A stretch of 40,834 nucleotides of DNA from Solirubrobacterales bacterium (GTDB lineage: Bacteria; Actinomycetota; Thermoleophilia; Solirubrobacterales; Solirubrobacteraceae): the NCBI GenBank assembly GCA_027315115.1, contig DAHUYQ010000023.1, positions 1 through 40,834 on the forward strand, given 5' to 3'. Below, piece after piece: positions 8,825-18,680 of the stretch. The stretch's first letter is position 1. Each line of letters begins with the position of its first letter. The notes below the pieces were generated by a model. That model was given only the letters and a program-made list of their open reading frames with translations. It did not search any database and was not told the DNA's origin. The position numbers and the translations under genes are program-made.

Positions 8825-9328
8825 ATGTTTCTTAAGCCAATTTTTATAGGTTGTTGCTGCTTCTTGCCTCTGTTGCTTGGTTGTGCTGCTGATAACGCCA
8901 TGGACAGCAGCAATTCCGGCAACAGCATGCTGGTGATCGGGGCACAACTGAACGCCATGAACCCCGTCGGAGACGTTTACAACAGACATTACATGGTGAG
9001 CGCGGTATCCGTGAAGAACTTGGCTAGCGGCCAAGTGTACAACATGGCTTTGGATTCCGGTCATGCGGTTGCCAAACTCCCGGCGGGCAGCTATTGCCTT
9101 AATAGCCTGCGCCCGGAAAACAGCTCGCCGCTGGTGTATTGCGGCAAGCCCTTCTTTACGCTTGCACCTCATAAAATCGTGGTTGCCGGCTATTTCGTTT
9201 TTGCAATCGATTATTCAGATCATAATTATACGTTGAGCAACGCGCTTATCGATAAGCAGGTTCTCTTCAATCAACTGTCGAAGACGGAACTCAAGTCGCT
9301 GGAAAACTTCGACGGCGAAAAAGAATAG
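8825..9328 (+). CDS. Small lipoprotein of unknown function
   Basis: A 167-residue protein starting at the ATG at 8825, with GGAGGG seven bases upstream; the frame is open earlier but that part has no signal. The N-terminus MFLKPIFIGCCCFLPLLLGC is a type II signal peptide with lipobox LLGC, acylated at Cys20. The residue after Cys is Ala, favouring outer-membrane sorting. The mature part is polar and contains LPAGSYCLNSL, resembling the PEGA or carboxypeptidase-regulatory beta-sandwich turn. No catalytic motif is seen. A/T content is visibly higher than in neighbours. It lies between the intact thiolase and a vestigial thiolase end, so it may be an insertion into this operon. Function unknown. 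Confidence 0.75.
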   Translation: MFLKPIFIGCCCFLPLLLGCAADNAMDSSNSGNSMLVIGAQLNAMNPVGDVYNRHYMVSAVSVKNLASGQVYNMALDSGHAVAKLPAGSYCLNSLRPENSSPLVYCGKPFFTLAPHKIVVAGYFVFAIDYSDHNYTLSNALIDKQVLFNQLSKTELKSLENFDGEKE

Positions 9329-9329
9329 A

Positions 9330-9398
9330 CGACGTGGCATTGCCTCCCGATGCATCGGCGGCGATGAATCCGTGGCGATTGGCGTCGAGATGATCTAA
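9330..9398 (+). pseudogene. Vestige of a second thiolase, C-terminus only
   Basis: The bases right after the lipoprotein stop encode RRGIASRCIGGDESVAIGVE then MI and a TAA stop. The intact thiolase at 7502 ends QRGIASLCIGGGEATAIAVE then ML and stop, so the two tails align without gaps, including the catalytic Cys. Nothing upstream of 9330 continues the thiolase frame. This is the last 22 codons of a lost or displaced thiolase copy, with one damaged glycine (GGG to GGD). It is a coding scar, not a gene. Confidence 0.8.
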
Positions 9399-9423
9399 GA
9401 AGCCTGCTATCGAAGTGATTTTT

Positions 9424-9996
9424 ATGAGAATTATTTACGAAAATCTTGTCTTCATACTTTGGCTGATCTGGATAATCTATTGGCGGCTGGCAGGACGCAA
9501 TGTAAAAGCCGCCGCGCGCCGTGAATCCGTCCTTTCGCGGGCAGGTCATATTGTCCCATTGATTATTGCAGCGCTGCTTTTGGCGCTGCCTTCGCTTCCG
9601 GAGGGCTTCTTGTGTGGCCGCGTGTTTCCAGAAACAGAGTTCCTATACTGGATTGGAGTGGTTGTGATCGTGGCCGGATTGGTTTTCAGCGTCTGGGCAC
9701 GGATCCATCTTGGCCGCAACTGGAGCGGCATAGTGACGCTGAAGCAGGAGCATGAACTGATCCGCAGCGGCCCGTACCGCCTGGTGCGTAACCCCATATA
9801 CACAGGGTTGTTAATGGGATTCATCGGTACGGCAATTGCCCGCGATGAATGGCGCGGATGGCTGGCGGTGCTGATCGTGCTTGCGGCCTTATGGCGGAAG
9901 CTGCGCCTCGAGGAACGCTGGCTCACGGAGCAGTTTGGGGAAACCTATATCCAGTATCGTGACAAAGTCGCCTCCCTGATCCCTTTCCTTCTGTAG
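9424..9996 (+). CDS. Isoprenylcysteine/phospholipid methyltransferase-like membrane protein
   Basis: A membrane protein of about 190 residues with four to five hydrophobic segments. The C-terminal half carries SGPYRLVRNPIYTGLLMGF and EERWLTEQFGETYIQYRDKV, hallmarks of the ICMT/PEMT (NNMT5-like) family, which binds S-adenosylmethionine at the RxxRxPxY and E-E motifs. Bacterial members methylate unknown lipids or small molecules. The start is ambiguous between GTG 9415 and ATG 9424, three codons apart, with no clear ribosome site for either. It is collinear with the thiolase and lipoprotein and converges on the flavin monooxygenase at 10035. Substrate unknown. Confidence 0.85.
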   Translation: MRIIYENLVFILWLIWIIYWRLAGRNVKAAARRESVLSRAGHIVPLIIAALLLALPSLPEGFLCGRVFPETEFLYWIGVVVIVAGLVFSVWARIHLGRNWSGIVTLKQEHELIRSGPYRLVRNPIYTGLLMGFIGTAIARDEWRGWLAVLIVLAALWRKLRLEERWLTEQFGETYIQYRDKVASLIPFLL

Positions 9997-10034
9997 CCTC
10001 GGAGCCGTTTTTCCTTAACTGCTGATGACTGGTT

Positions 10035-11273
10035 TCAAATTTTCGCCGCCGGCAGCTTCACGTGTTCGCGGCGAAATCCATAACCGAAAATACGCGCCGG
10101 GATATTTCGCACCACGTGATAACGCAGCAGCCAGCGTAGTAGCCTCGGAACTCTGGGCGATCGCCCGGACTTTGACAGCGCCGGCGAGATCACGCGCCGC
10201 TGAATCTGCAGCTGCACCGCCTGGGTCCACCTGGTCGGCGCCAGCCGGCGGCGCTGTATCGCACGCAGCGGGACCGCATCGACGGGATGACCGGCTAGCA
10301 AGGCCGGCGTCAGCGCATTGGCTGCGGCTACCGCATCCTGGATCGCCAGATTGATGCCGACACCGCCGATCGGCGACATGGCATGAGCGGCGTCGCCGAT
10401 CAGCAGCATACCAGGGCGATACCAACGTTCGAGACGATCCACGCGCACCTCCAGCGTTTTCACCTGATCCCATGACTTCAGGGTAGCGGTGCGATCGGTG
10501 AGAAACGCCGCCAGTTGTGCAATCGAATCCTGTAGTCTCGCGATCGGCTTTGCACGCAACGCCTGATCACCGCCTTTGGGCACCAGGTATGCCGCCTGCC
10601 AGTAGTCGGTGCGGTTGAGCAGCACCATCATATGACCGCGATCCACGATGCCGAAGGTGTCTTCCGGATCGCTGCCTTCGCGCGGCATGCGAAACCACAA
10701 TGCGTCCATGGGCGCGCCGAACTCGCGCGCCTGCATGCCCGCTGCTTCGCGCAGGGTCGAATGGCGGCCGTCGCAGGCGACCACCAGATCCGCACGCAGC
10801 TCGTACGTCCGGCCGCCGGCCTCGGCGCGTATCCCGAGCGTGCGGCCGTTTTCTCCGATCAGGCCGGTGGCTGCGTGACGCATGCGCAGGTCAAAATGTG
10901 GGTAACGCCGGCCTTCGGAGGCAAGCAGCTCGAGAAAATCCCACTGCGGCACCAGCGCCAGATAGTCGAAAGGCTTCAGGCCGCGGAAATCGATGACCTG
11001 CTGCTCCCGCCCGCCGACGATACCACTCAGATGCTGCACCTTGTGCTGCGGCAGTTGCTCGAACTTCGCCAGCAGGCCGATCTCGTCGAGGATCTGCAGG
11101 GTCGAGGGATGGACGGTATCGCCGCGGAAGTCGCGCAGGAAATCGCCATGCTTTTCCAGCACCGTGACTGGCACACCGGCGCGTGCCAGCAGCAGGCCCA
11201 GCATCATGCCCGCCGGTCCGCCGCCGACGATGCAGCAACGGGTGGAAAGTTTGCTCTCCGGTACTGCACTCAT
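10035..11273 (-). CDS. FAD-dependent class A monooxygenase (PHBH/UbiH-like fold)
   Basis: A 412-residue flavoprotein starting at ATG 11273 (MSAVPESKL); the frame is open further upstream, but only non-coding-looking sequence and the promoter region lie there. It shows the N-terminal dinucleotide motif CCIVGGGPAGMMLGLLLARAG, the DG motif ACDGRHSTLREAAG and the FAD-ribityl motif GMLLIGDAAHAMSPIGGVGI. Members hydroxylate aromatic or polyketide substrates or reduce double bonds using NAD(P)H and oxygen. The long basic C-terminus is typical of the loosely defined FAD-dependent oxidoreductases near acyl-CoA clusters. It diverges from mccB and shares its 130-base upstream region. The substrate cannot be named. 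Confidence 0.87.
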   Translation of the reverse strand: MSAVPESKLSTRCCIVGGGPAGMMLGLLLARAGVPVTVLEKHGDFLRDFRGDTVHPSTLQILDEIGLLAKFEQLPQHKVQHLSGIVGGREQQVIDFRGLKPFDYLALVPQWDFLELLASEGRRYPHFDLRMRHAATGLIGENGRTLGIRAEAGGRTYELRADLVVACDGRHSTLREAAGMQAREFGAPMDALWFRMPREGSDPEDTFGIVDRGHMMVLLNRTDYWQAAYLVPKGGDQALRAKPIARLQDSIAQLAAFLTDRTATLKSWDQVKTLEVRVDRLERWYRPGMLLIGDAAHAMSPIGGVGINLAIQDAVAAANALTPALLAGHPVDAVPLRAIQRRRLAPTRWTQAVQLQIQRRVISPALSKSGRSPRVPRLLRWLLRYHVVRNIPARIFGYGFRREHVKLPAAKI

Positions 11274-11403
11274 GGTACAAAGACCCCAATAAACGCGCCG
11301 TATCAGTATATATAGGTAGCCAGGCGGCGCTAAAATACATTTTACCCGGATCGGACATGCGCATTTACTACCGCTCGCCAAAATGACATAACAGGACCGC
11401 GAC
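11274..11403. promoter_or_regulatory. Divergent promoter region, flavin monooxygenase and mccB
   Basis: An A/T-rich gap between divergent genes. On the minus strand TATACT (11310-11305), with TTAGCG 17 bases upstream, could serve the monooxygenase. On the plus strand TAAAAT (11331-11336) could be a -10 for mccB, with no clear -35. An AGGA precedes the mccB ATG by about nine bases. Confidence 0.4.
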
Positions 11404-13011
11404 ATGCCAATTTTTAAATCCGTCATCGACAGAAACGCGAAGGAATTCGCCGCCAACCGCGCGCATATGGAAAAACTGGTGGCGGACTTGCGCGAGAAGC
11501 AAGTAAAAGCGGCGCTCGGCGGCGACGAGAAAGCCCGCAAGAAACATACCGACCGCGGCAAACTGCTGCCGCGTGAGCGCATCCAAGCGCTGCTGGATCG
11601 CGGCTCGCCCTTTCTCGAACTCTCGCCGCTGGCAGCCTTCGGCCTGTATGACAATGAGGCACCGGCCGCCGGACTCATCACCGGTATCGGCCGGGTGCAG
11701 GAACGCGAGGTGATGGTGGTGGCCAACGACGCCACCGTGAAGGGCGGCACCTATTACCCCATCACCGTCAAGAAACATCTGCGCGCCCAGGAAGTGGCGC
11801 TGGAAAACCGTCTGCCCTGCATTTATCTGGTGGATTCCGGCGGCGCTTTCCTGCCGCTGCAGGATGAAGTGTTTCCCGACCGGGAACACTTCGGCCGCAT
11901 CTTCTACAACCAGGCGCGGCTCTCGCGTGAGCGCATTCCGCAAATCGCCGTGGTTATGGGCTCCTGCACCGCGGGCGGCGCCTATGTGCCGGCCATGTGT
12001 GACGAAGCCGTGATCGTGCGCAACCAGGGCACGATCTTCCTCGGCGGCCCGCCGCTGGTGAAGGCCGCCACAGGCGAGATCGTAAGCGCCGAGGATCTGG
12101 GCGGCGGCGAGCTGCACGCCAAGACCTCGGGCGTCGTCGACCACCTCGCCGAGGACGACGATCACGCGCTGGCGATCGTGCGATCGATCCTGGCCACGCT
12201 GGGCCCGGCGCCGGCGCCGGCGTGGGAGCGGATTCCCACCCGCGATCCCGCCGTCGGGATGGAGAGCCTCTACGGCGCGATCCCGCCCGACAGCAGGACG
12301 CCGTATGACCCGCGCGAGCTGCTTGCGCGCATCCTCGACGCCAGCGAGATGCACGAGTTCAAGGCCGCCTACGGCACCACCGTGGTCTGCGGCTTTGGAC
12401 ACATCCACGGCCACCCGGTCGGCGTGATCGCAAACCACGGCATCCTCTTCAGCGAGAGCGCGCTGAAGGCGGCTCACTTCATCGAGCTCTGCGACCAGCG
12501 CGGCATCCCGCTGCTCTTCCTGCAGAACATCAGCGGCTTCATGGTCGGCCGCGACTACGAGGCGGGCGGGATCGCCAAGGACGGCGCCAAGATGGTCGCC
12601 GCCGTCTCCACCACGCGCGTGCCGAAGCTCACGGTGATCGTCGGCGGCTCCTTCGGCGCCGGCAACTACGGCATGTGCGGCCGCGCCTACGACCCCCGCT
12701 TCCTGTGGATGTGGCCGAACGCCCGCATCTCGGTGATGGGCGGCGAGCAGGCCGCCACGGTGCTCTCCACCGTGCGCGCCGACCAGGCCGCGGCAACCGG
12801 CAAGCAGGTCCCCGAGCAGGAGCTGGAGGCGATGCGCGCGGAGCTGCGCGAGCAGTACGAGCGCCAGGGCCACCCCTACTACGCGACCGCCCGCCTGTGG
12901 GACGACGGCGTGATCGACCCGCTGCACACGCGCCGCGTGCTCGGTCTCGCGCTCGGCGTCTGCGCCGGCGCGCCGCTGCCCGACCGCCGGGCGCCCGTGT
13001 TCAGGATGTGA
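11404..13011 (+). CDS. mccB: Methylcrotonyl-CoA carboxylase beta subunit, chimeric gene
   Basis: The carboxyltransferase (beta) subunit carboxylates 3-methylcrotonyl-CoA with carboxybiotin carried by the alpha subunit, the step after isovaleryl-CoA dehydrogenase. It has 535 residues, the family norm. Motifs are [64 protein letters not shown] and the ending [11 protein letters not shown]. The protein looks complete, yet the DNA changes character within it. Up to codon ~205 Glu is nine GAA and six GAG, and AAA and AAT are common. After codon ~235 Glu is always GAG and Lys AAG, as in the downstream genome. The 5' half belongs with the Liu-type genes on its left, the 3' half with the high-GC genes on its right. 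No alpha (biotin) subunit is in the window. A functional hybrid is possible in principle, but I regard this gene as an artefact or rare recombination product. Confidence 0.9.
   Translation: MPIFKSVIDRNAKEFAANRAHMEKLVADLREKQVKAALGGDEKARKKHTDRGKLLPRERIQALLDRGSPFLELSPLAAFGLYDNEAPAAGLITGIGRVQEREVMVVANDATVKGGTYYPITVKKHLRAQEVALENRLPCIYLVDSGGAFLPLQDEVFPDREHFGRIFYNQARLSRERIPQIAVVMGSCTAGGAYVPAMCDEAVIVRNQGTIFLGGPPLVKAATGEIVSAEDLGGGELHAKTSGVVDHLAEDDDHALAIVRSILATLGPAPAPAWERIPTRDPAVGMESLYGAIPPDSRTPYDPRELLARILDASEMHEFKAAYGTTVVCGFGHIHGHPVGVIANHGILFSESALKAAHFIELCDQRGIPLLFLQNISGFMVGRDYEAGGIAKDGAKMVAAVSTTRVPKLTVIVGGSFGAGNYGMCGRAYDPRFLWMWPNARISVMGGEQAATVLSTVRADQAAATGKQVPEQELEAMRAELREQYERQGHPYYATARLWDDGVIDPLHTRRVLGLALGVCAGAPLPDRRAPVFRM
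12030..12120. other. Compositional breakpoint within mccB
   Basis: Codons change from mixed to almost purely G/C-ending between about 12,030 and 12,120. The last codons of the older style are ACA and GTA near 12,070-12,092. The region encodes [14 protein letters not shown], one of the most conserved parts of the family and so a natural point for false joining or homologous crossover. Confidence 0.8.
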
Positions 13012-13079
13012 GCTTCGCCCGCAGCGGGCAGCACGATGGGCGTTGAGGCCGCCGCATCTGGAATGCTCCCTGCCTGCAA

Positions 13080-13592
13080 ATGCTGGGTTTCGATCCGATA
13101 GCGGAGGCCGCCAGGCAGTGGCGCAGACGTTGGGGCTCCACCCGCCCCAACCCGGTGCCGTCGATGTCGGCGGTCACCTCGATCATGCGCGCGCATCAGA
13201 TCCTGATCGCGCGGCTGAACGAGGCGCTGGCGCCGTTCGAGATCTCCTTCGCCCGCTACGAGGCGCTGATGCTGCTGTTCTTCAGCCGCAAGGGCTCGCT
13301 GCCGCTCGGCAAGATGGGCGCGCGGCTGCAGGTCCACCCGGCCAGCGTCACGAACCTGATCGACGGGTTGGAGAAGCTCGGGTACGCCACGCGTGAACCG
13401 CATCCCAGCGATCGCCGCACGACGCTGGCGACGATCACGCCGCGAGGTCGCGAGGTCGCCGAGCAGGCGACGCGGGCGATGAACGAGATCGCCTTCGGCA
13501 CCGCCCCGCTGCGGCGCGGCGAGCTCGATGCGATCACCGAGACGCTGCGCCGCCTGCGGGAAGGCGCGGGCGACTTCGACTCCGCGAGCTGA
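13080..13592 (+). CDS. MarR-family transcriptional regulator
   Basis: A 170-residue winged-helix protein. The region from about residue 35 matches MarR: helix 1 (RAHQILIARLNEALAPFEIS), RYEALMLLFFS, the recognition segment LQVHPASVTNLIDGLEKLGY and the wing with the DRR signature REPHPSDRRTTLATITPRGRE. MarR proteins bind palindromic operators as dimers and release on binding phenolics or acyl-CoA-like ligands. It follows mccB by 68 bases on the same strand and converges on the 3-hydroxyacyl-CoA dehydrogenase. A regulator of local acyl-CoA catabolism is plausible. The ATG at 13080 has no clear ribosome site; the internal ATG of MSAVTSIMRAHQ is an alternative. Confidence 0.9.
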   Translation: MLGFDPIAEAARQWRRRWGSTRPNPVPSMSAVTSIMRAHQILIARLNEALAPFEISFARYEALMLLFFSRKGSLPLGKMGARLQVHPASVTNLIDGLEKLGYATREPHPSDRRTTLATITPRGREVAEQATRAMNEIAFGTAPLRRGELDAITETLRRLREGAGDFDSAS

Positions 13593-13604
13593 GCGCCCGG
13601 GCGC

Positions 13605-13655
13605 CCGCCCCGCTCAGGCGCCCCGCCCCGCTCAGGCGCCCGCGCTCAGGCGCCC
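13605..13655. repeat. GC-rich imperfect tandem repeat
   Basis: Three copies of GCTCAGGCG (13613, 13631, 13645) sit in CCCGCCC-type spacers, with a fourth partial copy (GTCTCAGGC) after them. They lie between the convergent MarR and dehydrogenase genes. Probably slippage-derived; it could form a hairpin but no terminator U-tract is seen. Confidence 0.6.
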
Positions 13656-13664
13656 GCGCGGGTC

Positions 13665-14552
13665 TCAGGCCGCCGTCTTCTCGCGCTCGCGCGTGTAGTC
13701 GTAGAAGCCGCGGCCGCTCTTGCGTCCGTGGCGACCGGCCGCGACCATGCGGCGCAGCAGCGCCGGCGGCGCGTACTCGGCCTGCTTGAACTCGTCGTAG
13801 AGCGAGTCGCAGACCGCCTCCAGCACGTCCAGGCCGATGAAGTCGCAGAGCGTCAGCGGGCCCATCGGATGCCCGCAGCCCAGGCGCATGCCCTCGTCGA
13901 TGTCCTCGCGGGTGGCGAACCCGTCCTCCAGCATCCGCACCGCGGACATCAGGTAGGGCACGAGCAGGAAGTTGACGACGAAGCCGGAGCGGTCCTTGGT
14001 GCGAATCGGGTGCTTGCGAAGCTGCGCCGCGAACGCGTCCGCGGCGGCGATCGTCGCAAGGCTTGTGTCCAGCCCGACCACGACCTCCACCAGGCCCATC
14101 ACCGGAACCGGGCTGAAGAAGTGCAGGCCGCAGACGCGATCGGGGTTGCCGGTCGCGGCCGCCAGCGAGGCGATCGGGATCGAGGAGGTGTTGGAGGCCA
14201 GGATCTTGGCCTCGGGCACCGCCGCGTCGATGCGCGTGAACAGCTCGCGCTTGACCGCCAGGTCCTCCAGCACGGCCTCGACGACGACTTCGGAGCCGGC
14301 GAGATCCTCGAGCTTCGTGCTCCAGGCGATCCGCCCGATCAGCTCGGCCGCCTGCGGCTCGCTCAGCTTGCCGCGTTTGACCGCATGGCCGACGGACTCC
14401 TCGATGCGCTCGCGCGAGCGCCGCAGCGGGGCATCCTGCGGCTCGTACAGCGTCACCTTCATGCCCGCGCGCGCGGCGGTCTCCGCGATGCCCGAGCCCA
14501 TGAACCCGGCGCCGGCCACGCCGATCGCCTTCACAGCGCCTTGAGTGCTCAT
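13665..14552 (-). CDS. 3-hydroxybutyryl-CoA (3-hydroxyacyl-CoA) dehydrogenase
   Basis: A monofunctional, 295-residue NAD(P)-dependent dehydrogenase interconverting 3-hydroxyacyl-CoA and 3-oxoacyl-CoA. The Rossmann motif IGVAGAGFMGSGIAETAARAG is at residues 10-30. The active-site segment LASNTSSIPI followed by GLHFFSPVPVMGLVEVV carries the catalytic His, and RSGFVVNFLLVPYL and GCGHPMGPLTLCDFIGLD complete the C-terminal domain. AGGAGG lies close before the ATG. It is divergent from the mutase at 14657 with about 100 bases between. Length and single-domain layout favour the PaaH/Hbd class over multifunctional FadB. Chain-length preference is not visible. Confidence 0.93.
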   Translation of the reverse strand: MSTQGAVKAIGVAGAGFMGSGIAETAARAGMKVTLYEPQDAPLRRSRERIEESVGHAVKRGKLSEPQAAELIGRIAWSTKLEDLAGSEVVVEAVLEDLAVKRELFTRIDAAVPEAKILASNTSSIPIASLAAATGNPDRVCGLHFFSPVPVMGLVEVVVGLDTSLATIAAADAFAAQLRKHPIRTKDRSGFVVNFLLVPYLMSAVRMLEDGFATREDIDEGMRLGCGHPMGPLTLCDFIGLDVLEAVCDSLYDEFKQAEYAPPALLRRMVAAGRHGRKSGRGFYDYTREREKTAA

Positions 14553-14656
14553 GCTGCCTCCTGGGTCGAAATTCCGTTGCTGACCCCCCGGATCTCGCGC
14601 TGCCTCAGATATTTAGTTTGATCTCCGACTATCGTATGGCATATCCTCTCTCTACC

Positions 14657-16312
<1,656 letters not shown>

Positions 16313-16355
16313 GCGCGGGCGCCCCGGTGTGGACGCCGGGGTGAACCGCTGTCGC

Positions 16356-16664
16356 TTACGTCCGCATGCCCGTCGGGAGTGGCGGTGTATCCCGGTGGGT
16401 GCTCGGAGGGCGCTGCGGCTCGGCGCCGATGACCGGGATGCCCTCCCGGAAGAGGCATAGCGCGTGGTGATCCGGCCGGGCGGCGCTCGGATAGAGAACG
16501 CCGCGATAGTCGGCGCGTAGAAGCTGCTCGCCGACCTCTTGAAATGGCCCCCAGGTGGATCGCCGCGGGCTCGGCGATGGCAAGCCGAGCTTCGCCAGCT
16601 TCTGTGGTGTGGATAGATCCGCGATGTCACCGATCGCGACCGACGCGTAAGCGTGGCTTATAGC
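16356..16664 (-). pseudogene. RES-domain toxin, C-terminal remnant
   Basis: The minus strand between a stop at 16667-16665 and TAA at 16358-16356 encodes about 102 residues. They include VAIGDIADLSTPQKLAKLGL, then GPFQEVGEQLLRADYRGVLY and PSAARPDHHALCLFREG. The order (DL-xT followed by an alpha-helical GExLL, the GVLYPSAARP turn and a final LCLFRE strand) is that of the C-terminal two thirds of the RES domain. RES proteins are NAD+-degrading toxins paired with an Xre/DUF2384 antitoxin. The N-terminal strand and catalytic Arg are missing, there is no start codon in a sensible place, and no antitoxin is adjacent. It fills the otherwise gene-free stretch between the mutase and the aldo/keto reductase. 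Assigned by motif recall only. Confidence 0.6.
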
Positions 16665-16740
16665 TCAGCCGGATCGGGTGCCCTGGAGGCCTGCTTTCCC
16701 TCGGCCTCGGCAACCGCGCACGCGGCCGTGGCCGCCACGC

Positions 16741-17604
16741 CTATGACCCAACCCCCGAAAGCGCCTCGAACTGCTCGTCGCTGAGCTCGATCTCGGCGGC
16801 GGCGAGGTTCTCCTCGAGGTGGGCGACGCTTGCGGTGCCGGGGATCGGCAGCATCACGGGCGAGCGCTTGAGCAGCCATGCGAGCGCGAGCTGCGAGGGG
16901 GTGGCGCCGATCTCGGCGGCGACCTGACGCAGCGGGCCGTCCTGCCTGGCCAGGTCGCCGGTGGCCAGTGGGAACCATGGGATGAAGGCGATGTCGTGCG
17001 CCTCGACGTGCTCGAGCAGCGCCTCGGACTGGCGGTTGGCGAGGTTGTAGAGGTTCTGCACCGAGACGATCGGCGCGATCTTCTGCGCCTCCTGGAGCTG
17101 CTCGACGCTGACCTCGGAGAGGCCGATGTGATGGATCTTGCCCTCCTGGCGAAGCTGCTCCAGCGCGCCCACCTGCTCTGCCGCCGGAACCTTCGAGTCG
17201 ATGCGGTGAAGCTGCAGCAGCTCGATCCGCTCCAGGCCGAGGTTGCGCAGGCTGAGCTCGACCTGCTGGCGCAGGTACTCGGGGCGGCCGACAGGGTGCC
17301 ACTGGCCCGGGCCGGTGCGCGTCAGCCCCGCCTTCGTGGCGATCACGAGCCCCTCCGGGTACGGGTGCAGCGCCTCCCTGATGAGCTGTTCGGAGACGAA
17401 GGGGCCGTAGGAGTCGGCGGTGTCGATGAAGTCGACGCCGAGCTCGACCGCCCTGCGCAGCACGCGCAGCGCCTCGGAGCGGTCCTTGGGCTCGCCCCAC
17501 ACGCCGGGGCCGGTGATCTGCATCGCGCCGTAGCCCAGGCGCGTCACGCGCGTGGTGCCGCCGATCTCGAACGTCCCTGCCTTCGCGAGCGTCGTGGTGC
17601 TCAT
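16741..17604 (-). CDS. Aldo/keto reductase
   Basis: An NADPH-dependent (beta/alpha)8 oxidoreductase of 287 residues. The catalytic tetrad is visible as Asp in [15 protein letters not shown], Tyr in the same segment, Lys in VIATKAG and His in [18 protein letters not shown] and the C-terminal [17 protein letters not shown] are typical of the AKR11/YdbC-like bacterial group. The ATG at 17604 has GGAG eight bases upstream; another ATG lies two codons earlier. It is divergent from the esterase at 17722, so the two share a control region. Substrate unknown; sugars, aldehydes or ketones are all possible. Confidence 0.93.
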   Translation of the reverse strand: MSTTTLAKAGTFEIGGTTRVTRLGYGAMQITGPGVWGEPKDRSEALRVLRRAVELGVDFIDTADSYGPFVSEQLIREALHPYPEGLVIATKAGLTRTGPGQWHPVGRPEYLRQQVELSLRNLGLERIELLQLHRIDSKVPAAEQVGALEQLRQEGKIHHIGLSEVSVEQLQEAQKIAPIVSVQNLYNLANRQSEALLEHVEAHDIAFIPWFPLATGDLARQDGPLRQVAAEIGATPSQLALAWLLKRSPVMLPIPGTASVAHLEENLAAAEIELSDEQFEALSGVGS

Positions 17605-17721
17605 CTGCATTGCTCCGATCTTCGCCTTGGATTTGCCTGCCCCGCCGCGGCGCGGCGCACAGCCGCCTTCACGCCTGCCTTACCGCGCCGGCACCATCCG
17701 GTGCCGCATACAGTGTGCCCT

Positions 17722-18396
17722 GTGAGCAGCGGTTTGACTCTTGTCGAGCGTCCGGCCGCCGGCCAGGCGCAGGGCCTGCTGGTCCTGCACCACGGGCGCG
17801 GTTCCGACGAGCGCGACCTGATCTCGCTCGCGGACGTCCTGGACCCCGAGCAGCGCCTGCACGTGGCCGCGCCGCGAGGCCCGCTCCAGCTTCCCGGCTG
17901 GCCCGGGTTTCACTGGTATGTCGTGCCCCGCGTCGGCCACCCCGACCACGACACCTTCCAGGCGGCGCGCGGCGCGCTCGCCGCGTTCCACGACGAGCTT
18001 TGGGAGCGCACCGGCACCACGCCGGCCCAGACCGTGCTCGGTGGCTTCTCGATGGGCTCGGTGATGAGCTACGCGCTCGGGCTCGATGCGCCCCGCCCCG
18101 CCCCGGCCGGCCTGCTGATCTTCTCCGGATTCGTGCCGAGCGTCGAGGGCTGGCAGCCGTCGACCGTCGACCGCCCGGGGCTGCGCGCATTCGTCGCGCA
18201 CGGCCGTGCCGACCGGGTGATCGACGTCGCCTTCGGAAGGAGCGCGCGAGACCTGCTGGAGCAGGGCGGGATCGAGGTCTCCTATCACGAGTCGGAGGTC
18301 GCTCACCACATCGATCCCGGCCATCTGCCGCTGGCGGCCGACTGGCTGGCCGGCGCGTTGCCCTCCGAACTGCCTCAAAGACCGCAACTGCTTTGA
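17722..18396 (+). CDS. Phospholipase/carboxylesterase-type alpha/beta hydrolase
   Basis: A 224-residue serine hydrolase of the Abhydrolase_2 family. The oxyanion region LLVLHHGRGSDERDL comes first, then nucleophile Ser110 in GGFSMGSVMSYAL, Asp in AHGRADRVIDV and His in VAHHIDPGHLP, a complete triad in the right order. I choose GTG at 17722 (VSSGLTLVERP); GTG 17713 is equally in frame. No Shine-Dalgarno is seen, so the message may be leaderless, as is common in actinobacteria. The long frame upstream is a shadow of the aldo/keto reductase. Members hydrolyse short acyl esters or lysophospholipids. Confidence 0.9.
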   Translation: MSSGLTLVERPAAGQAQGLLVLHHGRGSDERDLISLADVLDPEQRLHVAAPRGPLQLPGWPGFHWYVVPRVGHPDHDTFQAARGALAAFHDELWERTGTTPAQTVLGGFSMGSVMSYALGLDAPRPAPAGLLIFSGFVPSVEGWQPSTVDRPGLRAFVAHGRADRVIDVAFGRSARDLLEQGGIEVSYHESEVAHHIDPGHLPLAADWLAGALPSELPQRPQLL

Positions 18397-18680
18397 TCCG
18401 ATCCGGCTTCCTCATAGTCCAAGAACTCGAAATCTGCGACTCGTAGCTGCGCTGAATCCAGGAGCCAGGGTCATGCCGGCCGAAATCCAGCCGCCCTGCC
18501 GACTATGGTCGGCAGTTGTGATTCCGATGCGAAGGCTGTTGACGTCGGCGCCGTGGGGCGATACCGTGGGAGGCACATACATCGCGCGTGGCGGAAGCCC
18601 GCGCTTGGGCGGCCCATTGAAGGTCGCCCGTCCTCCAGGGTCGCCAATGGCGGCCCTGGCTATGTTCTGGGGGCAATGAC
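18397..18680. other. Intergenic region with a small hairpin
   Basis: No convincing gene. A perfect 8-bp stem with a 4-base loop (18496-18515, CTGCCGAC / GTCGGCAG) may end the esterase transcript, although no U-tract follows. The sequence drops in G/C toward the DUF3800 gene. Confidence 0.5.

Noticed and set aside
11404..13011. Ordinary horizontal transfer of an island into an actinobacterium
   Set aside because: There is no integrase, tRNA or repeat at the join, and the change falls mid-gene in a conserved segment; a chimera or homologous crossover fits better.
14553..14656. Cobalamin riboswitch before the mutase
   Set aside because: The gap is about 100 bases and lacks the B12-box sequence and conserved core; too short for the class.
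16819..17720. Long plus-strand frame leading into the esterase
   Set aside because: It is the antisense of the aldo/keto reductase; the esterase family begins only at about 17722.
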